Below, one piece after another: positions 24,191 to 33,534 of a stretch of 64,000 bases of DNA. Source of the DNA: Actinocorallia populi (GTDB taxonomy: Bacteria > Actinomycetota > Actinomycetes > Streptosporangiales > Streptosporangiaceae); the NCBI RefSeq assembly GCF_002995495.1, contig NZ_PVZV01000002.1, positions 930,001 to 994,000 on the forward strand. Direction: 5' to 3'. Position numbers and translations under genes: made by a program. How positions within the stretch are numbered: the first letter of the stretch is position 1; each line of letters starts with the position of its first letter. Under the pieces are notes generated by a model. It saw only the letters and a program-made list of their open reading frames with translations, searched no databases and was not told the DNA's origin.

Positions 24191-25033
24191 TCAGTGGTAG
24201 GAGTGCTCCGCCGCCGGGAAGGCCCCGCCGACGACCTCCTCGGCGTACTCGCGGGCGGCCTGGGAGAGCAGGTCGCCGACCGCGGCGTACTTCTTCACGA
24301 ACTTGGCGGTGTGCGGGACCAGCCCGGCCATGTCCTGCCAGACCAGCACCTGGGCGTCGGTCCCCGCTCCGGCGCCGATGCCGATGGTCGGGATCGACAG
24401 GGAGGCGGTGACCCGCGCGGCCAGGTCCTCGGGCACGCACTCGAGCACCACGGCGAAGGCGCCCGCGGCCTCCAGCGCCTTGGCGTCCTGCAGCAGCTGC
24501 TCGCCGGCCTCGCCGCGGCCCTGGACCCGGTAGCCGCCGAAGACGTTGACCGACTGCGGGGTCAGCCCGAGGTGGCCCATGACCGGGATGCCGGCCGCGA
24601 CCATGGCCTCGGCCTGCGGCAGGACGCGGCGGCCGCCCTCCAGCTTGACCGCGTGCGCCCCGGTCTCCTTCAGGAAGCGGGTGGCGGTGGTCAGGCCCTG
24701 CTCCACCGAGGCCTGGTAGGAGCCGAACGGCAGGTCGGCGACGACCAGAGCGCGCTTGGAGCCGCGCACGACGGCGGCGGTGAGGGGGATGAGGTCGTCG
24801 ACCGTCACCGGGACGGTGGAGTCGTACCCGTAGACGACCATGGCGGCGGAGTCGCCGACGAGCAGCACGGGGATGCCCGCCTCGTCGAAGATCCGCGCGG
24901 TGAGCGCGTCGTAGGCGGTGAGCATCGGCCACTTCTCGCCGCGCGCCTTGGCCGCGGCGATGTCGCGTACGGTGATCCGCCGGGTTCCCTGGCCGCCATA
25001 GAGCATGGTCGACCGGTCCTGCGTTGTGGACAT
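24191..25033 (-). CDS. panB: 3-methyl-2-oxobutanoate hydroxymethyltransferase
   Basis: 280 residues. PanB signatures include [42 protein letters not shown] with the metal-binding aspartate, VKLEGG, and [13 protein letters not shown]. It adds a hydroxymethyl group from 5,10-methylene-tetrahydrofolate to ketoisovalerate, the first committed step to pantothenate and coenzyme A. The ATG at 25033 gives the usual N-terminal length. No other pan gene is adjacent. The 279 bases to the next gene upstream hold no recognisable feature beyond an AT-rich patch near 25110-25160 that may be its promoter. Confidence 0.95.
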   Translation of the reverse strand: MSTTQDRSTMLYGGQGTRRITVRDIAAAKARGEKWPMLTAYDALTARIFDEAGIPVLLVGDSAAMVVYGYDSTVPVTVDDLIPLTAAVVRGSKRALVVADLPFGSYQASVEQGLTTATRFLKETGAHAVKLEGGRRVLPQAEAMVAAGIPVMGHLGLTPQSVNVFGGYRVQGRGEAGEQLLQDAKALEAAGAFAVVLECVPEDLAARVTASLSIPTIGIGAGAGTDAQVLVWQDMAGLVPHTAKFVKKYAAVGDLLSQAAREYAEEVVGGAFPAAEHSYH

Positions 25034-25312
25034 GCTTGATCTACCTCCAGTCTCGAGGCGCCCCTTCGGCGTACCCGGACGGGATCGATGATCCCACCAT
25101 CTCAACGGCAGGGGAAGAGGCCCCATTCCCCACTTTTTGTCCGAAAGTGAAGTAGATCTCACCAGGCGGGACCACTCCGGGGAACCGGCTCCGCAACACC
25201 CCGAACACGCCCGCGACGGGCGGTCTTGACCGACTAACCACGCACGAAACGCTCCGGTGCTCCATACTTGGCCCCAGGACTTGGAAGGCGGACGGCGGCG
25301 GGAGCGGCACAC

Positions 25313-27436
25313 GTGAGAACCGCGATGGCGCGAAGGGCCACGGCGTCCCTTCCGGATTCGGCGTCCAGGACCCTCGTCCTCGGCATCGACGCCGGCGGCG
25401 TGATCGTCCAGTCGGGGCGGAACGCGGCGGCGGTGCTGGCCACCGAGCCCGGCGAGCTGCTGGGCACCCCGCTGGCCGCGCTGATCGAGGAGGGCGCCGA
25501 GCAGCTCGAGGGCGTCCTGCGGGCGGTCGCCGAGGGGCAGGAGCGCACCGCCGTCTGGCGGATGCGCGGGCCCGGCGAGGCGGTGGTGACCCTCCAGCCG
25601 ATGGTCGGCGGGGGAGACCTCGCCGCGCTGGTGCACGTCCGGGTCGCGCTGCCCTCGGCCGAGCGCTTCCAGGACCCGGTGCAGGTGCGCCGCGCCCTCT
25701 TCGACGACCCGCTCACCCGCTTCGGCGCCAACCTCGACCTCGACCAGTGCGCCCGCGAGCTGGCCGACGTGGTGGTCCCGCACTACTGCAACGTCGCGGC
25801 CATCGTGGTTCTGGAGAGCCTGGTCGCCGCCGACGAGTCGCCCGGCGAGGCCGGCGGCTCGGCGGTGCTGCGCCGCATCGCGCTGGCCACCGACAGCCAC
25901 GACCTGGACTGGGCCTCGACGTTCCCCACCGGCGAGGTGCTGGTCTACCCGCCCGACACCCCCTACCGGGAGTGCCTGGACCGGCGGGAGGCGGTGCACC
26001 TGAAGCAGATCACCACCGAGCGGGCCGCCGAGATCGCCGCCTCCTGGCGCCGCGCCCCGGTCGGGGAGCTGCTGGACGACGTCTCGATGGTGATGCTGCC
26101 GCTGATCGCCCAGGACTCCCTGCTCGGGATGATGATCTGCACCAGGACCGCGGGCTTCCGCCGGTTCGACGCCTACGACGTCGAGATCGGCATGGAGTTC
26201 GCCTCCCGCGCCGCCATCGTCATCGACAACGCCCGCCGGTTCAGCCGGGAGCGCGCCACCGCCCTCACCCTGCAGCGCAGCCTGCTGCCCAACCGGCTGT
26301 CGCACCCGTCCTCGGTCGAGGTGCGCCACCGCTACCTGCCCGGCAGCAAGCTGGTCGAGGTCGGCGGCGACTGGTACGAGTCGATCGCGCTGCCCGGCGG
26401 CCGGGTCGCGCTGATCGTCGGCGACGTGGCGGGCCACGGCGTCAAGGCCGCGGTCACCATGGGCAGGCTGCGCACCGCGCTGCACACGCTGGCCAACCTC
26501 GACTACCCGCCGGCCGACGCCCTGCACATCCTGCACGAGCTGATGACCGAGCTGGGCGAGCAGGAGCCGCACTTCGCCACCTGCGTCTACGGGGTGTACG
26601 ACGCCACCACCGGGCTGCTGGAGATCGCCTCGGCCGGGCACCTGCCGCCGCTGCTGCTGCGCGCCGACGGCACCACCGAGTACCTCGACCTGCCCGACGC
26701 CCCGCCGCTGGGCGTGGTCGGCGGCAACCCCATCGAGAGCCGGGAGTACGCCGTCGAGGACGGCAGCATGTTCGTCATCTACACCGACGGCCTCGTCGAG
26801 AGCCGGGGCCGCGACATCGACGACGGCCTGGCCCGGCTGCGCGGCATCTTCGACGCCTCCGCGCTGCAGCGCCCGATGGAGGACCTGGCCAAGGCCTGCC
26901 TGGCGGGCGTCTACGACGACCACCACCGCGACGACATCGCGCTGCTCATCGCCCGGCTGCGGCAACTGCCGTCCGGCACCCACGAGTCCTGGACGCTGCC
27001 CAACGACCCGGCCGCGGTGCGCCGCGCCCGCGGCCTGGTGCGCGCCCAGCTGGAGGAGTGGGGCCTGGCGGAGCTGTCCTACACCGCCGAGCTCCTGGCG
27101 TCCGAGCTGGTCACCAACGCGGTGCGCTACTCGCCCGGCGCGCTGGAGCTGCGGCTGCTGCGCGAGCGCACCCTGGTCATCGAGGTGATGGACCGCTCGG
27201 CCGCGCTGCCGCGGCTGCGCCGCGCCGCCGACGACGACGAGGGCGGCCGCGGCCTGCTGGTGGTCAGCGAGTTCGCCCGCCGCTGGGGCACCCGCCGCAC
27301 AGCCCTGGGCAAGGTCGTCTGGTGCGACCTGCCGATCCCCGGCACCGACCCCGACGGCACGGCCTTCACCGAGGAGTGGCCCGGCCAGAACCACCACACC
27401 GACGAGTTCCCCCTGCCCCGGCTGCCCCGCGACTGA
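25313..27436 (+). CDS. PAS/GAF-SpoIIE phosphatase with C-terminal anti-sigma-type ATPase
   Basis: 707 residues from a GTG with GGGAG nine bases upstream. Order of domains: a PAS-like region (about 20-120), a GAF domain (about 150-320), a PP2C/SpoIIE phosphatase (about 340-550) with metal-binding motifs [14 protein letters not shown] and IYTDGLVE, and a HATPase_c kinase-like domain (about 580-690) with [12 protein letters not shown] and [10 protein letters not shown]. Such proteins dephosphorylate anti-anti-sigma factors and can bind or phosphorylate them, linking a small-molecule signal to sigma-factor partner switching. No STAS-domain partner is in the window. It is cytoplasmic. Confidence 0.92.
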   Translation: MRTAMARRATASLPDSASRTLVLGIDAGGVIVQSGRNAAAVLATEPGELLGTPLAALIEEGAEQLEGVLRAVAEGQERTAVWRMRGPGEAVVTLQPMVGGGDLAALVHVRVALPSAERFQDPVQVRRALFDDPLTRFGANLDLDQCARELADVVVPHYCNVAAIVVLESLVAADESPGEAGGSAVLRRIALATDSHDLDWASTFPTGEVLVYPPDTPYRECLDRREAVHLKQITTERAAEIAASWRRAPVGELLDDVSMVMLPLIAQDSLLGMMICTRTAGFRRFDAYDVEIGMEFASRAAIVIDNARRFSRERATALTLQRSLLPNRLSHPSSVEVRHRYLPGSKLVEVGGDWYESIALPGGRVALIVGDVAGHGVKAAVTMGRLRTALHTLANLDYPPADALHILHELMTELGEQEPHFATCVYGVYDATTGLLEIASAGHLPPLLLRADGTTEYLDLPDAPPLGVVGGNPIESREYAVEDGSMFVIYTDGLVESRGRDIDDGLARLRGIFDASALQRPMEDLAKACLAGVYDDHHRDDIALLIARLRQLPSGTHESWTLPNDPAAVRRARGLVRAQLEEWGLAELSYTAELLASELVTNAVRYSPGALELRLLRERTLVIEVMDRSAALPRLRRAADDDEGGRGLLVVSEFARRWGTRRTALGKVVWCDLPIPGTDPDGTAFTEEWPGQNHHTDEFPLPRLPRD

Positions 27437-27443
27437 GCGAGAC

Positions 27444-28217
27444 TCAGGGCCGCCGGTCGTTCAGCACGACGGTGCCGGCCATCTTGTCGTGCCAGGCCTG
27501 GCGCCTGGGCTGGTCCCACAGCGGTGAGAAGTCGTTCAGCAGGCTGATCAGGCCGATCAACGGCAGCATGCCCACGAAGGTGAAGCCCGCCGGGTAGAGG
27601 GCCGCGCGGGCGAAGGCCTTCCCTCCGGCCAACGGGAGGTGGGGGGCGTCGGCGGACGCCACCCGCAGGTGCATGAGGCGCTTGCCCAGGGTCCGCGACC
27701 ACAGCGCGTGCTGGACGCCGTCGTAGAGGAAGTAGCCGCCGAAGACGATCAGGAAAAAGGCCGCGACGACCAGGTGCACCATGGCCTCCTGCGTGGCGGG
27801 ATCCTGCCTCCGGAAGGCCAGCACGATCGGGACGACCAGGCATACGGACAGGGAGACGGAGGCGGCGATGTCGATGGTCCTGGCCAGGAACCGCTTGCCG
27901 AGATGGGCCACGGCGAAGTATCCCGGCGGCGCGTCCGGCGGCCCCCAGGGCGGTTCGGCGTAGCGGTGCAGGTCGTACGGACCGTACGGGCCGGCGGCCG
28001 GGCGGTGAACGGCCGGGCGGTGGGCGGGCGGGGAGTACCTCTCGGGAGAGGGGTATCGGCCGGGCTGCCCGTACGGGTCGTCCGGGGGGAGGAAGGTCGG
28101 CTGGAGCTGACCGGCAGGGGACTGCCCTGCGGGGTCGCCCTGCCATTCGGGCGGGGTGGTCAAGGGGGGTTCCGTCCGTTCGGAGGGTGGTGCGGCCTGA
28201 TCGTACTCAGGCCGCAT
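27444..28217 (-). CDS. RDD-family membrane protein with proline-rich N-terminus
   Basis: About 257 residues. The first 95 residues are Pro/Tyr/Gly-rich and probably disordered in the cytoplasm. The RDD domain follows with three or four membrane helices: [20 protein letters not shown], the segment [13 protein letters not shown] and the ending [18 protein letters not shown] proteins include a Na+/H+ antiporter and many of unknown role. The start is uncertain: the ATG at 28217 has GGAGG touching it, while a TTG about 16 codons later is an alternative. It follows nadE by 20 bases. Confidence 0.78.
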   Translation of the reverse strand: MRPEYDQAAPPSERTEPPLTTPPEWQGDPAGQSPAGQLQPTFLPPDDPYGQPGRYPSPERYSPPAHRPAVHRPAAGPYGPYDLHRYAEPPWGPPDAPPGYFAVAHLGKRFLARTIDIAASVSLSVCLVVPIVLAFRRQDPATQEAMVHLVVAAFFLIVFGGYFLYDGVQHALWSRTLGKRLMHLRVASADAPHLPLAGGKAFARAALYPAGFTFVGMLPLIGLISLLNDFSPLWDQPRRQAWHDKMAGTVVLNDRRP

Positions 28218-28237
28218 CCTCCGGAACAGACAGGCGG

Positions 28238-30016
28238 TCAGTGCTTTTCGCGCCAGCGGGACGTGATGGGCAGGCGGCGGTCGCGGCCGAAGTTCTTGGC
28301 GGTGATCTTCGGGCCCGGCGGGTACTGGCGCCGCTTGTACTCGGCGCGGTCGACCAGCAGGATGACGCGCTCGACCAGGGCCGGGTCGTGGCCGGCCGCG
28401 ACCAGCTCGTCGTGGCCCAGGTCGCGTTCGACGTAGTCGTCCAGCAGGCGGTCGAGCTGGTCGTAGGGCGGCAGGGAGTCGGTGTCGCGCTGGTCGGGGC
28501 GCAGCTCGGCCGACGGCTCCTTGTCGATGATCGCCACCGGGATCGGCTCGGGGCCGAGCGCGGCCAGGAACGGGCCGGGCCCGGCCTGGGTGTTGCGCCA
28601 GCGCGACACCTCCCACACCAGGGTCTTGGTGAGGTCCTTGATGGGGGCGAAGCCGCCGGCGCTGTCGCCGTAGAGGGTGGAGTACCCGACGGCGAGCTCG
28701 CTCTTGTTGCCGGTGGTCAGCACCAGGTGGCCGTGCTGGTTGGACAGGCCCATCAGGATGTTGCCGCGGACGCGGGCCTGGAGGTTCTCGGCGGCCAGGC
28801 CGGTCAGCTCCAGCTCCCGCTCGTAGGAGTCGACCAGGTCGCGGATCGGCACCGTGCGGGCGTTCAGGCCCTGGCGCTTGACCAGCTCCTCGGAGTCGGT
28901 CACCGAGTGGCCGCTGGAGTAGCGCGAGGGCATGAGCACCACGTGGACCTTCTCGGGGCCCAGCGCGTCGGCGGCGATGGTCGCCACCAGCGCCGAGTCG
29001 ATGCCGCCGGACAGGCCGAGGATCACCGAGCCGAAGCCGTTCTTGCGCACGTAGTCGCGCACGCCGGTGACCAGGGCGCCGTAGATCTCGGCGGCGTCCG
29101 CGAGCGGCTCGGCGAGCGGCGCTGCCTCGGCGGGGCCGTCCCGGCGGGGCCCGTCGGAGACGAGGCGGCGCTCGACGGTGATCACGGTGCCGTCCCCGGC
29201 GTCCAGCGGGAAGGAGCCCTCGCCGCGGGCGGGGTCGGCCTCGGGCAGGTCGAGGTCGGCGATCAGGAGGTCCTCGGCGAACTGCGGCGCGCGGGCCAGC
29301 AGCTCCCCGGACGCGTCGACGATCAGGGAGTCGCCCTCGAAGACCAGCTCGTCCTGGCCGCCGACCATGTTGACGTAGGCCAGCGTGCAGCCGGCCTCGC
29401 GGGCGCGCCGGGCGCACAGCTCCAGCCGCTGGTCGTCCTTGCTGCGCTCGTAGGGCGAGCCGTTGATCACCAGCAGCAGCCCGGCGCGGGCCTTGGCGGT
29501 GGCGCTGACGGGCCCGCCGTCCTGCCAGAGGTCCTCGCAGATGGCCGAGGCGACGTCCACCCCGGCGATCCGCACGACCGGCAGCCGGTCGCCCGGCACG
29601 AAGTAGCGGAACTCGTCGAAGACCCCGTAGTTGGGCAGGTGGTGCTTGGCCGAGCGCAGCAGCACCTCGCCGCGGTGCAGCCAGGCCAGCGAGTTCTCGG
29701 GAGCGCCCGCGGGCTGCCCCGCGGCCGCGGCCTCCCGGCGGTCGAGGTAGCCGACGACCACCGGCAGCCCGCCCAGCCCCTCGGCGGCGAGCCGCGCGGC
29801 CAGGTCGGTCAGGGCGGCGCGGGAGGCGGCGACGAACGAGCCGCGCAGCGCCAGGTCCTCCACCGGGTAGCCGGTCAGCACCATCTCGGGGAAGGCCGCC
29901 AGATCGGCGCCCGCCGCCAGCGCGCGCCGCGCGCCTTCGACGACGAGCCCGGCGTTCCCTGCGAGATCGCCGACGGTGGGATTGACCTGGGCGAGAGCGA
30001 TGCGTAGACGGGCCAT
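28238..30016 (-). CDS. nadE: Glutamine-dependent NAD+ synthetase
   Basis: 592 residues. The N-terminal nitrilase-type glutaminase (about 1-260) has the triad: glutamate in FPEMVLTGYP, lysine in SAKHHLPNYGVF and cysteine in ICEDLW. The C-terminal synthetase has the PP-loop LGLSGGIDSAL and TTGNKSELAVGYSTLYGD. It converts nicotinate adenine dinucleotide to NAD+ using ATP and glutamine. It lies downstream of glnA2 (77-base gap with a hairpin) and upstream of the RDD gene. nadA lies elsewhere in the window. Confidence 0.95.
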   Translation of the reverse strand: MARLRIALAQVNPTVGDLAGNAGLVVEGARRALAAGADLAAFPEMVLTGYPVEDLALRGSFVAASRAALTDLAARLAAEGLGGLPVVVGYLDRREAAAAGQPAGAPENSLAWLHRGEVLLRSAKHHLPNYGVFDEFRYFVPGDRLPVVRIAGVDVASAICEDLWQDGGPVSATAKARAGLLLVINGSPYERSKDDQRLELCARRAREAGCTLAYVNMVGGQDELVFEGDSLIVDASGELLARAPQFAEDLLIADLDLPEADPARGEGSFPLDAGDGTVITVERRLVSDGPRRDGPAEAAPLAEPLADAAEIYGALVTGVRDYVRKNGFGSVILGLSGGIDSALVATIAADALGPEKVHVVLMPSRYSSGHSVTDSEELVKRQGLNARTVPIRDLVDSYERELELTGLAAENLQARVRGNILMGLSNQHGHLVLTTGNKSELAVGYSTLYGDSAGGFAPIKDLTKTLVWEVSRWRNTQAGPGPFLAALGPEPIPVAIIDKEPSAELRPDQRDTDSLPPYDQLDRLLDDYVERDLGHDELVAAGHDPALVERVILLVDRAEYKRRQYPPGPKITAKNFGRDRRLPITSRWREKH

Positions 30017-30057
30017 GCGAACAGCCTAGATCAGAGCCCGCGGATCGATCCGGGCGA

Positions 30058-30081
30058 GGAGAGTGGCCTGGACCACTCTCC
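30058..30081 (-). terminator. Hairpin between glnA2 and nadE
   Basis: GGAGAGTGG / CCACTCTCC (9-base stem, 6-base loop) 12 bases beyond the glnA2 stop. No T tract follows, so it may attenuate rather than fully stop transcription into nadE. Confidence 0.5.
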
Positions 30082-30093
30082 GTCGCCTCAGGA

Positions 30094-31461
30094 TCAGAGC
30101 ACCTCGATGTAGCGCTTGCGCTCGTATTCGGTCACCTGGCGGCGGTAGTCCTCCCACTCCGCGCGCTTGTTGCGCAGGAAGAAGTCGAACACGTGCTCGC
30201 CCAGGACGTCCGCGAGCAGCTCCGAGCGCTCCATGGTGCGGATCGCCTCGTCCAGCGACTGCGGCAGCGGCTGGATGCCCAGCACCCGGCGCTCGGCCGG
30301 GGTCAGCGCCCACACGTCGTCCTCGGCGCCCGGCGGCAGCTCGTAGCCCTCCTCGATGCCCTTCAGGCCGGCGCCCAGGACGGCCGCGAAGGCCAGGTAG
30401 GGGTTGCAGGCGCTGTCCAGCGACCGGAACTCGATACGGGTGGAGTGGCCCTTGGTCGGCTTGTACATGGGCACGCGGATCAACGCCGAGCGGTTGTTGT
30501 GGCCCCAGCAGACGTACGACGGGGCCTCGCCGCCCTGCCCGGCGTCGTAGCCGGGGCCGCCCCACAGGCGCTTGTAGGAGTTGACCCACTGGTTGCAGAC
30601 GGCGGTGATCTCCGGCGCGTGCCGCAGCAGGCCCGCGATGAAGGCGCGGCCGGTCTTGGAGAGCTGGTACTCCGCGCCCGGCTCGTAGAACGCGTTGCGG
30701 TCGCCCTCGAACAGGGACATGTGGGTGTGCATGCCCGAGCCGGGGTACTCGGTGAACGGCTTGGGCATGAACGAGGCCCACACGCCCTGCTCCAGCGCGA
30801 CCTCCTTCATGACCAGGCGGAAGGTCATGATGTTGTCGGCCGTGGTCAGCGCGTCGGCGTACCGCAGGTCGATCTCCTGCTGGCCGGGGGCGCCCTCGTG
30901 GTGGCTGTACTCCACCGAGATGCCCATCGACTCCAGCATGGTGATCGCGTTGCGGCGGAAGTCGTGCGCCGTGGAGTGCGGCGTGTGGTCGAAGTAGCCG
31001 GCCTGGTCGACGGGCTCGGGCGCCGCGCCGTCCTGGGGCAGGCCCTTGAACAGGAAGAACTCCACCTCGGGGTGGGTGTAGAAGGTGAACCCGAGGTCGG
31101 CGGCCTTGCCCAGGGTGCGCTTGAGCACGTACCGGGGGTCGGCGAAGGAGGGGGTGCCGTCCGGCATCAGGATGTCGCAGAACATGCGGGCGACACCGGG
31201 CGCCTCGGCCCGCCACGGCAGGACCTGGAAGGTGGAGGGGTCCGGCTTGGCCAGCATGTCGGCCTCATGGACCCGGGCGAAGCCCTGGATCGAGGAGCCG
31301 TCGAACCCGATGCCCTCGGCGAAGGCGCCCTCCAGTTCGGCGGGGGCGACCGCCACGGACTTCAGGAAGCCCAGGACATCGGTGAACCAGAGCCTGATGA
31401 ACCGGATGTCCCGCTCTTCGAGGGTCCGGAGCACGAACTCCTGCTGACGGTCCAATGCCAT
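30094..31461 (-). CDS. glnA2: Glutamine-synthetase-family protein, GlnA2 type
   Basis: 455 residues. GS type I motifs are present: GFDGSSIQGFARVHEADML, PEVEFFLF, SSHHEGAPGQQEIDLRY-like (here YSHHEGAPGQQEIDLRY), PGSGMHTHMSLFEG and IEFRSLDSACNPYL. The loop around Y373 (GYELPPGAEDD) differs from the adenylylation loop of the true GlnA1 at 44429-45853. GlnA2-type proteins in Streptomyces act on polyamines as gamma-glutamyl ligases, so glutamine synthesis should not be assumed. The ATG has AAGGAG directly upstream. A GlnR-like half site lies 82 bases upstream of the start. Confidence 0.88.
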   Translation of the reverse strand: MALDRQQEFVLRTLEERDIRFIRLWFTDVLGFLKSVAVAPAELEGAFAEGIGFDGSSIQGFARVHEADMLAKPDPSTFQVLPWRAEAPGVARMFCDILMPDGTPSFADPRYVLKRTLGKAADLGFTFYTHPEVEFFLFKGLPQDGAAPEPVDQAGYFDHTPHSTAHDFRRNAITMLESMGISVEYSHHEGAPGQQEIDLRYADALTTADNIMTFRLVMKEVALEQGVWASFMPKPFTEYPGSGMHTHMSLFEGDRNAFYEPGAEYQLSKTGRAFIAGLLRHAPEITAVCNQWVNSYKRLWGGPGYDAGQGGEAPSYVCWGHNNRSALIRVPMYKPTKGHSTRIEFRSLDSACNPYLAFAAVLGAGLKGIEEGYELPPGAEDDVWALTPAERRVLGIQPLPQSLDEAIRTMERSELLADVLGEHVFDFFLRNKRAEWEDYRRQVTEYERKRYIEVL

Positions 31462-31542
31462 TCTCCTTACGAGCCGGTGAACCGGGGTCTTGGCTGCTCA
31501 GCGCCGCCACACCGGGCCTTGCTCCCAGTCTGCACCGCGGGT

Positions 31543-31558
31543 GTTTCCCCGGCGTTAC
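31543..31558 (-). promoter_or_regulatory. GlnR-type half site upstream of glnA2
   Basis: On the minus strand it reads GTAAC, six bases, GAAAC, matching the a-b half of the GlnR box (gTnAC-n6-GaAAC) exactly. A second half is not evident in the next 11-base steps. It lies 82 bases before the start codon. The match could be chance but the spacing is exact. Confidence 0.5.
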
Positions 31559-31647
31559 AAACCTACCCGCCGGGTGCGATCCGCGTAGTGGCCCGTCCAG
31601 GGTCGAAGTCCTCGAACGATCCCACAGTTCCGGGATACCTTCATCCA

Positions 31648-32385
31648 GTGAGCGTTATCTGTGTGCCCTATCACCTCGACGAGCGGCTGCCGGACTTCGA
31701 GGCGCCGGTCGAGGCCGACGAGACCATCACGCTGCTGCTCCCCGAGGGCGGGCACTGGCGGCGGATGGCGGTGCTCTACGACACGGTGGCCGACTCGGTG
31801 GCGAAACTGGTGGGGGAGGGGGACCGGCCGGTCGTCGTCTCCGGCGACTGCACCACCTCCCTGGCCGTCGTGGCGGGTCTGCAGCGCGCGGGGGTCAGCC
31901 CCTCCATCGTCTGGTTCGACGCCCACGGGGACGTGCACACCCCGCAGAGCACCACCTCCGGTTATCTGGGGGGCATGCCGCTGCGGCTGCTGGTGGGCGC
32001 CAACCCCGAGGTGATCGCCGACCTGCTCGGCCTGGTGCCGGTGCCCGAGCGGCAGGTCACCCTGGTGGACGCGCGCGACCTGGACCCGCCGGAGGCCGAG
32101 TACCTCGCCGCCGCCGAGATCACCCGCTGCCAGGTGGCCGACGTGGACGAGCCGGTCCTGCCGGACGGGCCGATCTACCTGCACGTGGACTTCGACGTGG
32201 TCGACGCCGACGAGCTGCCCGGCCTGCTGTACCCCGCGCCGGGAGGGCCCTCCCTCAAGAAGGTGGGCAAGGCGATCCGCCGGGTGCTGGACACCGGCCG
32301 GGTCGTGGCGGTGGGCGGCGCCTGCACCTGGGTGCCGGGCCACGGCGCCGCCGCCCGGGTGGAACCCATCATGACCGGACTTTGA
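31648..32385 (+). CDS. Arginase/agmatinase-family protein with a substituted metal ligand
   Basis: 245 residues, short for an agmatinase. The second metal motif is intact (WFDAHGDVHTP, D-A-H-x-D) and the third is intact (LHVDFDVVDADE, D-x-D). The first, usually GGDHS, reads SGDCTTS, so a cysteine replaces the histidine ligand. The two-manganese centre may therefore be altered, or the enzyme may use other metals. The family hydrolyses guanidino or amidino C-N bonds. It is divergent from glnA2 and 46 bases ahead of a terpene synthase. The GTG start has no clear ribosome site. Confidence 0.82.
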   Translation: MSVICVPYHLDERLPDFEAPVEADETITLLLPEGGHWRRMAVLYDTVADSVAKLVGEGDRPVVVSGDCTTSLAVVAGLQRAGVSPSIVWFDAHGDVHTPQSTTSGYLGGMPLRLLVGANPEVIADLLGLVPVPERQVTLVDARDLDPPEAEYLAAAEITRCQVADVDEPVLPDGPIYLHVDFDVVDADELPGLLYPAPGGPSLKKVGKAIRRVLDTGRVVAVGGACTWVPGHGAAARVEPIMTGL

Positions 32386-32431
32386 CCCGCAGGACCCGGG
32401 GGCCGCGGCGGCGCTCACCTAACGTGAGCGC

Positions 32432-33460
32432 ATGCTGACCTCCGAGCTGCTGCTGCCGCTGACCTGGCGGGTCCCCTCCCTCGCCGAGCCCTGCGCGGTC
32501 CACCGGGACCTGTGGACGATCGGGGAGGAGACCGCCTCCTGGGCCAGGTCCCGGGGGCTGGTGGTCGGCGACGCCGACACCTCGCGGCTGGGCCGCGGCC
32601 GGTTCGAGCGATTGGCCTGCCGGGTCTTCCCGGACGTCCCGGCCGAGCGGGCCGCCCTGTTCTCGCGGTGGCTGCTGTGGTTGTTCGCCTTCGACGACCT
32701 GCGCGACGAGACCCCGTTCGGCTGCTCGGCGACCGAGGTGGACGCCCTGTACGAGGAGATGGCGCGGGCGGTGCGCCGGGGGACGCCCCGCGCCGGGGCG
32801 GGCCCGCTGGAGATCGCGCTGGCCGAGCTGTGGCGGGAGTCGTCGCGGGAGATGGGCGGGGACTGGCGCCGCCGGTTCCGCATCCACCTGGGCTGGCACC
32901 GCCAGGGCTGCGCGGACGAGGCGGTGGGCCGCCGCACCAGGACGCCGCCCTGCCTGGCGGACTACCCGCGGCTGCGCCGCCGCACCAACGGCCCGTTCAT
33001 GCTGGACCTGGCCGAGCCGGTCCTGGGCGTGGAGATCCCCGACGCGGTGGTGCGCACCCGCTCCTGGCAGCGCCTCTTCGACGGCGTCAACGACGTGACC
33101 GCCTGGTGCAACGACGTCGCCTCCTACCCGCACGAGAGCGGCCTGGGCAACTCCTTCAACTACGTCGCCCTGGCGGTGCGGGAGCTGGAGTTGGAACCGC
33201 TGGCGGCGATCGCCTGGGTCGGCGAGCGCATCGAGGGCGGGCTGGCGCGGATGGCCGAGGCGGCCGAAAGGCTCGTCGAGGAGGCGGCCTGGCGGGAACT
33301 GGCCGAGGAGGACCGGGAGCGGGCGGGCCGGGTGGTCCGCGCGCTCCTGTCGGTGCCCCGCGCCCAGCTGGACTGGCTGGTGGAGAGCGGGCGCTACAGT
33401 CCCATGCCCGACACGTCGGCGCCTTCACCGCGCCGCCGCGTCGGCGTAGCTTTGAGGTGA
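32432..33460 (+). CDS. Class I terpene synthase
   Basis: 342 residues, normal for a bacterial terpene cyclase. The aspartate-rich motif is FAFDDLRDE (D88, D89, D92). The NSE triad NDVASYPHE supplies N227, S231 and E235 for the second metal cluster. An arginine about 45 residues earlier in LRRRTNG is placed as the diphosphate sensor, and the C-terminal RY pair (321-322) is present. All parts needed for ionising a prenyl diphosphate are seen, so it should be active; product and chain length cannot be told. No prenyl transferase is adjacent. It precedes glnE by 74 bases. Confidence 0.9.
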   Translation: MLTSELLLPLTWRVPSLAEPCAVHRDLWTIGEETASWARSRGLVVGDADTSRLGRGRFERLACRVFPDVPAERAALFSRWLLWLFAFDDLRDETPFGCSATEVDALYEEMARAVRRGTPRAGAGPLEIALAELWRESSREMGGDWRRRFRIHLGWHRQGCADEAVGRRTRTPPCLADYPRLRRRTNGPFMLDLAEPVLGVEIPDAVVRTRSWQRLFDGVNDVTAWCNDVASYPHESGLGNSFNYVALAVRELELEPLAAIAWVGERIEGGLARMAEAAERLVEEAAWRELAEEDRERAGRVVRALLSVPRAQLDWLVESGRYSPMPDTSAPSPRRRVGVALR

Positions 33461-33534
33461 GGTCTGTAACGTTCCGGAGACCTTGCCCACCTTGATCCAT
33501 TCCCAGTGGTCCCTGGACGGTTAGTTTGACAGGT

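Noticed and set aside
24191-27397. A very long minus-strand frame of over 1000 codons covering panB and the SpoIIE-type gene
   Set aside because: Only the first 843 bases from the stop (panB) have family motifs. The rest is a shadow frame of the GC-rich SpoIIE-type gene, with low-complexity His/Gln/Gly/Val composition.
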